This document shows positions 47,641-59,471 of a DNA stretch of 64,000 nucleotides, in pieces. Under the pieces are notes generated by a model. It was not told where the DNA came from. It ran no database searches and worked only from the letters and a program-made list of their open reading frames with translations. The translations under genes and the position numbers were made by a program. How positions within the stretch are numbered: the first letter of the stretch is position 1; each line of letters begins with the position of its first letter. Source of the DNA: Arthonia radiata (Eukaryota > Ascomycota > Arthoniomycetes > Arthoniales > Arthoniaceae); NCBI GenBank assembly GCA_002989075.1, contig PSQN01000001.1:62001-126000 (forward strand). The letters are read 5' to 3'.

Positions 47641-47732
47641 GACTTATAGAACTAGATCTACTATAGAGCAATAACAAGGTTTTAATGTTTTTAGAGCTAT
47701 TAAGAACAACTAGCCTTAAAGAGAAGATCTTA

Positions 47733-48182
47733 TATTATAATCTTACTACATTAGGCTAGTACAAGGCTAAGCGTAGCCAGCCTCATTAGAGTATTATACA
47801 GTATACCCGACGGCCTCGATATAGCGACGTCGGCAACGTCGCTATATCGCAATAGAATTTCGACTATACGACAAAGAGATTGTTAAAACCGTCGAACACA
47901 GGAAAACATACCTTTGTACCTTAAACTATATAGCTAGACTAATGGCCGATCTTAGAATAAACTTTAGTTTATTAACTTAATATTTAAATATAAGTTTCTT
48001 AACTCTATTTAAGTAACGTACTTTACCTTCTATCTACTTTAGTTAAGCCCCTCTTACCTTCTATAATCTGTCTCGTCTCTCCTATCTTTTAGTCTCTAGT
48101 ATACAAGACAACTACTACTAAGGTCGACAAGCATATAAGGCAAGTGAGCCTTAGTTCGGTTCTCCTAGCGACCGGCGTTATA
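47733..48182 (+). repeat. Gypsy E2 3' LTR
   Basis: 450 bp, pair of 40,891-41,340, followed by the second CTAAG at 48,183-48,187. Confidence 0.9.
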
Positions 48183-49387
48183 CTAAGGAAAATAAGTTTT
48201 AAACCTCTAGTATCTAATTAGTCGGTTTATATTTAAAAAACTAAAAAGTAGGTAATTATAATCGTCTATATAGATAATATATTAGCTGTATCTAATTCTA
48301 TTGAAACAATCTTTAAAATTTACTAGAAACTAAATAAGACTCTTACGGTTAAGAACTTAAGAGACGTTAGTAAGTTTCTATAAATTAAATTTACTCGAGA
48401 TTGCCCAGCAAAAACTATTTATCTAGACTAGTTAACTTATTTAGCTAAGATTTTAACTAAATACTCGAAGAAAAACGACCGAATGCCTAAAAAAATACTG
48501 TAACCCGTCGGCTTAAAATTAACACCGAATCTTAATTAAGCTAGTAGTACTAATATTTCTAATTATTAGCAACAAATTGGCTTAATTTTGTATCTAATAA
48601 TAAAGATAAGACTCAATATTGCCTTTATAACTAGTCTACTAGCCTAATATATATTAAATTCTAGTAAGAAGCACTAAAGAGTTTTAAGTAGCCTTTAGAT
48701 TTACTTAAATAAAACTTTTAACCTTAGTCTTTACTATAAATCTCCCTTAATAGACGGTATAACCGGCTATTGTAACGTAAATTAGAGAGAGAACCTTGGT
48801 ACTAGAAGATTAACTACCGGCTATATCTTTCTACTCAGAAACGAAGCCCTTAGCTAAAATTCGAAGCTATAAAAAATAGTTGTCTTAAGCTCTTATAAGG
48901 CTAAATATATAGCTCTTAAAGAAGTTATAAAGAAACAGTTATTTATCCGATTAATTACTATTAAACTGTCTAGAATTTTTAAAGAAAATTCGATTACTAT
49001 CGTTTTAGCGGGTACTTTTAAAAATTCTACGGATAAAAAGACTCGGCGGGCTCTAACGTATTAGACAAGCATAGATTTGCACAGCAAGCCGGTTAAATTA
49101 GACTAGAGACTCTGGTTTTGCCGGTAAAACTGTTACTTACTGACAGCAATTTAACAAAAGAACTTATAAAAAACTCTACCTTCTAAGCTAAATCTAAGTA
49201 TATTGATATATAGTATTACTATATTAGAGAAAACGTTTAGGCAGGCTAAATAGAGCTTAAATACGTTTTTATAAAGAAATAATTAGCAGACAGTTTAACA
49301 AAACTAATTGACTTAGCTAAAATACTAACGTTTAAAACTTAGATTAGCTTATAATTTGGCTAAAACAACTAGTCGATTAAGAAAGTA

Positions 49388-49895
49388 TATTAGAAATTAA
49401 CTAACTAGCTAGTTAGCTGAAATCCTTAGAGGTCTAAAGTATTAAATAGATTCTACCGTCTATCTTAGTTTAAAATAGAACAAGCCTTTTACCTAAAGAA
49501 TCGGGTCTAGTAGCCCAAACTTAAGACAAAAAGAAGCATTATATAATTTATCTTAGACAGCTAGCTTATAGTCTAAAACAATATAAAATAAACTTAAAGA
49601 CTAATAATTTTAGATAGACAGAATTACTATCTTATATAGTAAGTTATAGATTATCTAGCCTCTATTAAAAAGAATAGATATCTAGTAGGTTCTATACAAG
49701 CTACTAAACTTAGATATATAAGCTAAAATTTCTTTAAAGAATTTTAGCTAATAAGACAGACAATATAACAACAGCTTCCCCTTGCTACTAAGTATTGTAC
49801 CTATATCAAGCCTAAGTATTGTATTAGTTTTAAGCTAATCTTATCTTTCTACTCTTTATAGTAGTATTCTTCTTCTTCTCTGTACCTTTTCAACA
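49388..49895 (+). repeat. Copia-1 3' LTR
   Basis: 508 bp, pair of 37,188-37,695; ends CAACA, a canonical CA terminus. Confidence 0.9.
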
Positions 49896-50472
49896 GTAAT
49901 TAACTTAATAATAAGCTTAGTAAAGAAATTATTTATTTATATTTAACTTTAAAATTATATACTAATAAAAAGCTACTAATAAAAAGATAAATACTTTAAT
50001 ATAAGGAGCTTTAAATTTAAAAGTAAAGAAAAACTTAAATATATTTTAAACTTTACTATTAACTAGTAAACTCTCTTTTAAAGTTTAATAGAACTATTAA
50101 GTTTATTTAATTAAAATAGAGTATAAAATAAAACTACTTAAACTTTTTAAAGGAACTATTAAAAATCTAAATCTAAAGAATAAGACTTTTAATTAAATTT
50201 AGTATATTTTAAGTAACTAATAAAAGAATAATTTAATTAAAAAGAATATAAAGAAATACTATCTTTTTCTTTACTTTAATTTAAATAGTTTACTATTAAT
50301 ATAAAAAAATTCTATAGTTTTTAACTTATATATTATTAAAATATTTAATAAAATATTTTTTTATATAAAAATAGAGTATTTAAAGACTAATATTATAATT
50401 TAATAGCTATTTTAATACTACTAGTTTTTATAACTATTTGAAAAGATTAAATAGTTTATTAATAATTACTAT

Positions 50473-50944
50473 TATTACGGACACCAGCCCTAGACGGCCT
50501 AGCGTATACCTAAGCATCAACCACCGCTAGTTATCTTAGCCCTACTAGCATTATTCCCGACTAAGCCTATAAACCCGCTATAGGCATTATTGAACAAAAT
50601 AGCTATAAGAGCCTACGTTCCTTATATATCCGATATAGATATTATTAAGATTAACGGACATAGAGAAACTTCCCTATATATCTTAGATTATATAGCTAGA
50701 CTAATGACCGACCTTAGGATAGACTTTAGTCTATTAACTTAATATCTGAATATAAGTTTCTTAACTATATTTAGGTAACGTATTTTACCTTCTATTTACT
50801 TTAGTTAAGCCTCTCTTACCTTTAGTAATCTATTTCGCCTCTCCTACCTTTTAGTCTCTAGTATATAAGATACCTACTATTAAGGTCGATAAGTATACAA
50901 GGTAAGTAAGCCTTAGTTTAGTTCTCTTAGCGATTGGCGTTATA
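50473..50944 (+). repeat. Gypsy E3 5' LTR
   Basis: 472 bp, pair of 57,344-57,815. Differences by eye are almost all transitions. Confidence 0.92.
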
Positions 50945-53900
50945 CTTTAATAGACTCGCTATAAAAGTAGAGAAAGCAGATTAGTTATGTTTACTACTTC
51001 GGTACCCAATAGCTACAACGCTACGGACAGGTTAGCCAATAGAATAACTAGTACGAGTAAGATATTAAACGTTAACACTAAGATAGAAAAAAGCTTCTTA
51101 GATAAATGTTCTAAAGTTACTTTATTCTTAATACGCCTAGCTATATACTTTAGAACTTATAAAGACTAGTTCCCGAACAATACTATTATAGTTCTATTCG
51201 CTACCTCTTATATAGATAGAGATACCTACAAGTAGGTCGAGTATTACCTCGACGATTTTTTGTTTACTCTAATAAAGAGTAGGCGCAAGGATACCGACAA
51301 GTTCTTTGCTAGCTTTACCTTCTTTTAGAAGAAGCTTTGTAAAATCTTTAAATAGACCGACGCCGAACGCGTCGCTACTAGAAAGCTTAGAAACCTTAAA
51401 CAAATAGGACTAGTAAGCAGATACGCTACCAAATTTATATAGTATACTAATTAAATAGAATAGAACAAGAAACCCCTTATCGAGACCTTTTACGAAGGAC
51501 TTAAGGATTATATTAAGAAAATAATCTATATTCGTAGAAAGAAGTTTAATAATCTCAATAACTTTATACAACGAGCAAAGAAGATTAACGACAGTAACTT
51601 CGAAAGATAGATAAAAAAGAAGGGTAACCCTACTAATAGGTTCTATAGAACAAAGAATCGAGCAAACTTACGATAAGACCGAGGCAATCTAATGGAGCTA
51701 GATTTTATAAGGCCTTAAGGAAAACTAAATAACCAAGAAAGAGAACATAGAATAAAGAACAAGCTATATTTATATTATAGAAAGCTAAGGCATTAAGTTA
51801 AAGAATACTGTTCTAAGAAATAATAGTTTAATAGTACTAGCAGAAACAAGCACAATAATCGATCTTAGAAACCCTATCTTCTACGACAACAGTTTAATAT
51901 AACTATTTAGACAAAAGAGGACAACGGTCGCAATAAGGCAATAAAACTACTAGTAACCTTCTCTAACCGCTAATAGAAGGACTCGACTAAGAGTTATCTT
52001 CTTTAAGAATTAAGTCTCCTACAAAAGACTATTTAGAACTAGTATAAGTACGTTACTAGACTAACTAAGAAGCAGAAGGATATCTACTAGAATACCTTCT
52101 GTAACCAGAAAAACACTCACTAGGTTTCGTCCAACGAAAAGCACTACGAGTAGAATTTGTTTAATTTACACAAAAACTGAGATACAGACATTAAGTTATA
52201 GGAAGAAATAAAGGAACGACAAATAAAATAGGAATAACGAAACCTATAGGACTGAAACAATATTTACCGCACTATTTTAAGGTAGTAGGTACGAAATACC
52301 GTTACACCGCATAAAACACTATTCTAAACTGCGTGCTACAATAACGATTGTACGACCCATAAATCCGACAAATTAAGATTAGAATAGTAGCCAAAGAAAC
52401 TAATATCTCTAAAACAAGGCTCGACACGAGAACTAGGCCTTACTTAAGAACAACCTAGATTACCTTATTTAGAGACTTAAGGGGAATTTAAGAAAGAATA
52501 GATTGTAGAAGCTAAGCAAGATAGCGGCTACAATGCGTTATAAGCAAGATAACGACTTAAAGACGAAAATATAGATTCTAATGGTACAGAATTCTCTCTT
52601 AAGGACAATACTAACTAAGAAGAGCAAACCTCAATCCGTTAGGAAGAAATAATATAGAGACTTTGTTAGTTGGCCTTTTATAATAGGAAGTTAAGTACTA
52701 ATAGAGAAATTAACGATATCCCGGGATATATTTACTTACGCCTACAACGACTAGTAGACCACCTTATTAGGGGTCTAGAATTACGTAGTTAGTACCAATA
52801 TCTTCGACTAACAATATACAACCTACAGACACAACGAGTTTTAACCAGTAATAGTTATATAATTAAAGTAGAGATTGTAAACAACAAACTAGACGTTATA
52901 ATAAAAGCGGTACTAGAACACCTTATATAGGCATTCTTATAGTAAATTAACCGACAATAGGTTTTAATATTTAAAATACTCTAGAACGTATATAATTAAC
53001 AGGAAAAAGACCAGACCGACTACTTTAAGGGCAGTAGTACCAGCCTATTTAACAGTTAAACCCTCTAGAAGTCTAGCTCTACGCGAGCTTAGCTACCTAC
53101 GGAATATATCTACATACTTAGGCAACGATAAACTATAGAAGCATTAAAATTATAATCGATTTAGGCGCAATAGGCAACTTTATCTCGATACGCTACGTTA
53201 AAGAGTACTAGATACAAATACAAAAGAAGAAATTACCCTATATACTATACAAATTTCAAGGGGCAGAGGAAAGAGTCAACTACAAGACTTTACCAATAGG
53301 TATAACAATTAGGGACTATTAGAAAGAAATTACTTACAATATTATAGATATTAACTAGTATTATACTATACTAGGTATACCTTAGTTATAACAATATAAC
53401 CTAGAAGTAGATTAGAGAACTAAAAAACTCCTCTTTACTAGGTACAAGCACTCTAGACAAGAGTCGTTCTGCAGAATAGATACCTTATAAGCTATTTTTA
53501 ATAGTAAGGATAAGAAGCGCAATAAAGAACTTACGCGGGTTAGTACTACTATACTCCGATATTTAGATATCTTATAAGAGAAGTCTAACGTAGTATCTTA
53601 TCTATAGCCAACTACGCGCAAGTATAAATAAAAGACGACTATACGCCAACAATTCTATACAATAACAAGTACTTAGTTGATTACTAAGATACTAGAGGAA
53701 TAAAATTAATTCCGATACCTGTTCGAGAAAGCTAAGCTAAACTTAGCTCTCCTAGAACACAAACCGTAAGATTATATAATACCTTTATAAGAAGGCAAAA
53801 CGCCAATATTCGGTCCAATATACTCTCTATTAGAAGCAGAAAATTAAGCGCTCCGCGACTATCTTAACAAAAATCTTAAAAAGAGATTTATCTAAAAATT

Positions 53901-56739
53901 AACATTACTAGCTAGATACCCGATACTCTTTGTATTAAAGAAGAATAGTAAACTACGACTTTATATAGATTATAGACAATTAAATAGGGTAACTATTAAG
54001 AATCGATATTCTTTATTACGTATCGACAAAATAACAGACCGATTGTATAACGCGCAATAGTTTACTAAGTTTAACCTACAAGGAGCTTACAACCTAATCT
54101 ATATACAGAAAGGCAAAGAATAAAAAACAGCCTTCCGTACCAGATACGGACTTTTTAAGTATTACGTTATACTCTTTAGGCTAATAAACGTACTAGCATT
54201 ATTTTAGAAACTAATTAACAACACACTTAGCGATTATCTAGACATATTTATAACTACTTATCTAAACGATATTCTAGTATACAGCCGTATATTAAAAGAA
54301 TATAAGAAATATATTAAGAAGGTATTAGAAAGATTAGTGCGTACCGATTTATAAATTAATATCGAGAAAACCTAGTTTTACCAACAATCCGTCGAATTTC
54401 TTAGATTTATAATTACCGAGTACAGTCTCTAAATAGAAGATTTAAAGATTTAATCTGTTCTAACCTAGCCTATACTAAAGAATATAAAACAATTACAACA
54501 GTTTTTTAGTTTTACTAACTACTATAGGCGATAGATATTTAACTTTAGCCGAATTATAGCACCGCTATCTTAATAGACAAAACAATCGATAGGATTCTTT
54601 TAGACGTAAAAAGAACAATTAGTATTTAAAGAGCTTAAGGAAGCTTTTAAGATTAGGCCTATACTAGCAATATTCGATCCTAACTTGCTAATTATTATAG
54701 AAACAGACGCGTTAGACTATGCGATTGGAGTATATATAAGTTAAAATAATAAGGAAAGAAAGCTTAGACCAGTAGCTTTTTACTTAAAAAAAATATTACC
54801 TATAGAATAGAACTACGACATTTACAATAAAGAGCTTTTAGCTATTATAGCAGCATTCAAAATATAGCGAGTTTACCTAGAAGGAGCGAACTATACGATT
54901 ATAGTATATATAGACTATAAGAACCTAACTTATTTTACGACAACAAAAAAACTTAACCGCAGATAAGTTAGATAGTTAGAAACTATAACTTTATACAACT
55001 TTATTATTACCTACAAGAAGGGTTCTGAGAATAATAGAGCCGATACTCTAAGCCGACGACTAGATTACCTCAATAACAAGGAATACGTCGAACACACAAT
55101 ATTCTAAGAATACAATAACGAGATTAGATACAATCAATTGGCTATAATAACAGAGTTTATTATTAAACCAAACAGCCGAATCCTAGATATTCTAAACGAT
55201 TTTAAAATCTACTAGGAAAACGAGAAACAACATCTAGAACTAACTAAAAACAATAAGGGCTATTATAAATTCTAAGGCAAAATCTATGTTTTAAGGAATC
55301 TAATCCGACACATTATTAGTAACTTCTACGATAACCTAACAAAGGGACACAAGAGTATCGATAACACTATTAAAAAGATTATACGAACCTACTATATTCC
55401 GAGAATTCGACATTACGTCGAAAATTATATTTAAGAATACGACGTATACGCAAGAACTAAGCACCCGAGGTATTTACTATACGGTGCACTATAACTACTA
55501 GAGACACCTAAGAGACTATAGTATATAGTCTTACTAGACTTTATTACTAAGTTACTAACCTCTAAGGATCTACTTATAAAAGTAGCTTACAACGCTATTC
55601 TAGTTATATACAACAAACTTACAAAGTACGCGTACTTCGTATCTTACAAGAAAGCTAGCAACTTAGAACAGTTAGTATATACCTTCCTTCGGATTATCTT
55701 AGCAAACTATAGTTAACTATAAAGAATTGTCTCGGACAGAGACCAGAAATTTGTCTTACAATTTTAGATATCCTTAATGCAACAGTTAGAGACAAAACAA
55801 AAAATATTAACGTTATTCTATTTACAAACAGACGGACAGACAGAGCGAATAAATTAAACACTAGAACAGTATCTCTGGGCATACATTAAATATTAGTAGA
55901 ACGACTAGGTATAATTACTACTAGTAGCGTAAGTAGCGCACAACGATATAAAAAACGATACAACTAAAATAATACCGTTCTATGCCTTATACGGCTATTA
56001 CCCTCTTTAAGGCAGATAACTGCAAAACACTACAGAAAACGATACTGCTACACGAATAGCAACGAATATAAAGACCCTGTACTAGCAGTTAAAGGCTAAC
56101 AGCGAGTTTATTAACGAACGAACAAGGAAATAGTATAATAAGTTAAGAACTACCCTAAATATAAGCATAAAAGAGGGGGGAAAAGCTTACTTGCTTATAA
56201 GAAACATAAAAACTATTAAACTAAGCAAGAAACTTAACTATACTAAGACAGAACCGTTTAAAATCTTATAGCAATTAAGACCCGTAACATTTAAACTTAA
56301 ACTCTTAAAAACAATAAAAATACATTCTGTATTCTATATAGCGCTGTTAAAACTAGCTTACTCCTAAGAGGTAGAACGACTCAACCCAGAAATCCTTCCT
56401 AACAACCAAGAACCCGAGTATAAGGTTAAAACGATTCGAGCTTATAAACAACATCAAGGCAAACGACAGTATCTTATAAAATAGAGAGGATATTCTAAAT
56501 ATAAAAATTAATAGAAACCAGAACGAAACCTAACTAACTATAAAGATACTATCTAACAATATTAGAATTAGAATATTAGTCGGTTATAGCAGCACTAATA
56601 TTCTAATTTACTATCTAGTGCGCCTCGCTAGTACCTAGGTTACCTACAAACAAACCAGCCTACTACGTTATAGGACTACTACCTAACTCCGGGTAAGGGT
56701 TACCTCGAAAGTTAATAGATAACCTACTTAGATATTTAA

Positions 56740-57190
56740 ATATATTGCTATTAGCTATTAACGTAGTAAACTTCTCTTGCTTTAATAACTTATTTTAAGC
56801 TAACTTCGCTGCTGCCCGCGTACAAGTCTTTTTAACCTTCTCTTTTAACTTCCGGACCTTAAATCGGTTACGCTATACAGCCGTAATCAACGCTGCTACT
56901 TAGAACTTTAACGCGCGTAACTAACGTTTTGCACGCTAAAGGACAGCCGACTAAAAGAAATATTAAGAATAAACCGAACGCGCTGCAACTAAGTTAGTTC
57001 TAGGTATTATAGAAAGACAACAACAGGGTATACTATTTACTATCGATACCCGTAAATTATAACTCTTTCTATCCTAAGTACACACTAAACACGTTGCCTT
57101 TCTAAACTAAACTACACACCTTTTCTTAGTCGATATATATCTAAAACAAGAAGGCATTTTAATACCGTAGGCTTTAATTAACAGGTATTA
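56740..57190 (-). pseudogene. Antisense accessory frame in Gypsy E3 (fossil)
   Basis: Same position, strand relation and sequence family as the E1 frame at 30,020-30,480: cysteine-type positions first, then a Lys/Arg/Glu-rich segment. Lies between chromodomain and 3' LTR, opposite to gag-pol. Broken. Confidence 0.45.
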
Positions 57191-57343
57191 GCTATACTTT
57201 TTATTAGGACCTATAGCAACGGACTTTATACAAAATATAGCGACTTACAGATTAGTTACAAAAGGAGGGACGAAATACAACTTATAGGTGTTTAAAAGGC
57301 TAAGAGTTAATCGAGAACAATTTAACTAGAAGAGAAGGGATTG

Positions 57344-57815
57344 TGTTACGAACACCAGCCCCAGACGACCTAGCGTACACCTAAATATTAACTATTGCTA
57401 GTTATCTTAGCTCTACTAGCATTATTCCCGACTAAGCCTATAAACCCGCTGTAGGCATTATCGAACAAGATAGCTATAAGAGCCTATATTCCCTATATAC
57501 CCGATATAAGTATTATTAAGATTAACGGACATAGAGAAACTTCCCTATGTACCTTCGATTATATAGCTAAACTAATGGCCGACCTTAGGATAAACTTTAG
57601 TCTATTAACTTAATATCTGAATACAAGTTTCTTAACTATATTTAAGTAACATACTTTACCTTCTATCTACTTTAATTAAGCCCCTCTTACCTTTAGTAAT
57701 CTATCTCGCCTCTCCTATCTTTTAGTCTCTAGTATACAAGATACCTATCATTAAGGTCGATAAGTATACAAGGCAAGTAAGCCTTAGTTCGGTCCTCCCA
57801 GCGACCGGCGTTATA
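57344..57815 (+). repeat. Gypsy E3 3' LTR
   Basis: 472 bp starting TGTTACGAACACC directly after the polypurine tract; ends GGCGTTATA before the duplicated ACTAT. Confidence 0.92.
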
Positions 57816-59000
57816 ACTATATTTATTAAAGAATAAAACTTTAAAATAAAAAATCTATAAAACTACTTTAATTATTACTAATCTTTAAGAAGTTTAATTT
57901 TTACTATACTATAAACTTTATTACTAACCTTTTAGAGTTAAAACTAAATAAAAATAATACTATTTTAGTTTTAATTAATAAACTTATTAAACTAAAAATC
58001 TTTCTTCTTTATAAGTTTAGTTTAAATAATATAAATATAAAGTTAATAATAAATTTAATATACTGAAATATATAGTATAAATAAAAACTTTTAAGATTAT
58101 TAATATTTAATTAAAACCTTTATTTTATAAATGTAGTTTAAAAGTACTTAATAAAGTAGTTAAAAGTAAATATTAAACTATTAATAGTATATTGCCTTTA
58201 AACTAATAAATAATTTAAAGTTTTATATTAAAATATAAAAGTATATCTTTATATATTTATTAACCAATTTTAAGATAACTAGTATAATATACTTTTAGTA
58301 GTAAAATTAGTAGCTAATACTATAATCTTTAAAACAATTAAAATACTACTATATAATATAATATATAAATATAAACTTAAAATAAGCTTTTAATTTATTA
58401 TTAAAGCTATTAACTAAGACTAATTAGTTATAATAAAGTATAAAAAGATAAAATTAATCTAATAATAAGTAAGTTTAAAAACCTCTTAAACTTAAAATAA
58501 AGTAAGTATAAAAAAATATAACTAAAAATAATAAAATAAACTAATAAATAGTAGTTTAATATTATATTTAAAATTAATAATAAAGTTTATTTATTAACTA
58601 AAAATATAAAAACTAATTAACGATTAAAGAAGCTTAATTATAAGTATAGTAAACTATATATTATTATATATTAATAAAGAAATATTGATACTTTTAACTT
58701 ACTAAAATTTATAAAAATTTATAAAATCTTTAACTTATTAATACTATTAAAGAACCTTAATTAATCTTTAAAAAGCTAAAATACTTAAAATTAAAGCTAA
58801 TTATAATAAATAATAATAATAATTAACTAATTAAAATTTTTATTAATATATAAAAGTATTAAAAGTAAATTTAAGCTTAAGTAAAATAATATAAATATAA
58901 TAAAGACTACTAATAATATTTAATTAAAGACTTTAAATATACTTAAAACTTATTAAAAAGCTTTTATAAATACTATTTATATAAACTCTAATTAATATAG

Positions 59001-59471
59001 TATTACGGGTACCAGTTCTAGGCGGCCTAGCGTATATCTGAGTATTAACTACCGTTAGTTATTTTAGCTCTATTAGCATTATTCCCGACTAAGCCTATAA
59101 ACCCGCCGTAGGCATTATCGAATAAGATAGCTATAAAGGTCTATATTTCCTATAAACCCGATATAGATATTATTAGGTTAGCGGATATAAAGATACTTTT
59201 CTATATACCTTAAACTATATAGCTAGACTAATAGCCGACTCTAAAATAAACTTTAGTCTATTAACTTAATATTTAAATATAAGTTTTTTAACTATATTTA
59301 AGTAACGTACTTTACCTTTTATTTACTTTAGTTAAGCCTCTCTTACCTTTTATAATCTATTTCGTCTCTTCTATCTTTTAGTCTCTAGTTTATAAAATAC
59401 CTACTACTAAGGTCGATAAGTATATAAGGTAAGTAAGCCTTAGTTTAGTTTTCTTAGCAACCGGCATTATA
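59001..59471 (+). repeat. Gypsy E4 5' LTR
   Basis: 471 bp of the E1/E3 LTR type, including the first part (CAGTTCTAGGCGGCCTAGCG) that E2 lacks. Confidence 0.88.

Larger units (their letters stand above)
40891..48182 (+). mobile_element. Gypsy E2: full-length chromodomain Gypsy fossil nested in Copia-1
   Basis: About 7.29 kb with 450-bp LTRs and a perfect CTAAG duplication. Order: 5' LTR; gag (about 41,370-42,250) with a zinc-knuckle-like end; a pre-protease region; protease (about 43,500-43,800); reverse transcriptase (about 44,200-44,900); RNase H (about 44,990-45,450); integrase (about 45,650-46,400); chromodomain (about 46,840-46,950); an antisense accessory frame (about 47,110-47,640); 3' LTR. 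Gag-pol is collinear with E1, E3 and E4, but from about 47,092 through roughly the first 160 bp of the LTR the sequence differs from theirs. Broken many times by RIP-type change. Confidence 0.92.
37188..49895 (+). mobile_element. Copia-1: Ty1/Copia fossil split by Gypsy E2
   Basis: Two 508-bp LTRs (37,188-37,695 and 49,388-49,895) bracket an internal part broken at 40,890/48,183 by Gypsy E2. Parts: Copia primer site (GATTATAAGCTCGAG, 37,696-37,710), gag with a recognisable zinc knuckle near 38,545-38,600, integrase (about 39,100-39,950), reverse transcriptase (about 40,480-40,890, resuming at 48,188), RNase H (about 48,750-49,380). It is less altered than Copia-2: in 38,521-38,700 I count five CA and five TG. 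Many breaks. Its outer flanks (ATTAG left, GTAAT right) do not match. Confidence 0.87.
50473..57815 (+). mobile_element. Gypsy E3: full-length chromodomain Gypsy fossil
   Basis: About 7.34 kb, 472-bp LTRs, perfect 5-bp duplication ACTAT (50,468-50,472 and 57,816-57,820). Order: 5' LTR; gag (about 50,980-51,860); protease region (about 53,100-53,400); reverse transcriptase (about 53,800-54,500); RNase H (about 54,590-55,060); integrase (about 55,250-56,000); chromodomain (about 56,440-56,560); antisense accessory frame (about 56,740-57,190, minus strand); polypurine tract AGAAGAGAAGGGA at 57,328-57,340; 3' LTR. It keeps more CpG and CpA than its neighbours, so it may be the youngest full copy. 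Still broken many times. Small open frames at 50,987-51,169 (gag start) and 55,694-55,882 (antisense) are stubs of it. Confidence 0.93.
49896..59000 (+). mobile_element. Older Gypsy remnant (integrase to chromodomain), split by E3
   Basis: Pieces 49,896-50,472 and 57,816-59,000 flank E3. The right piece reads, through many breaks, like a Gypsy integrase core (about 57,880-58,420), then the integrase C-terminal part and a chromodomain-like end (about 58,560-58,980), in the order expected of a chromovirus. The left piece is too altered to place firmly. It belongs to a different family from E1-E4, and its extreme AT content (hardly any CA or TG) suggests it is the oldest layer in this part. Its left end is cut by Copia-1 and its right end by E4. 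Heavily broken. Confidence 0.6.

Noticed and set aside
55694-55882. 62-codon minus-strand frame in Gypsy E3
   Set aside because: Antisense shadow of the integrase region; unrelated to the antisense accessory frame nearer the 3' LTR.
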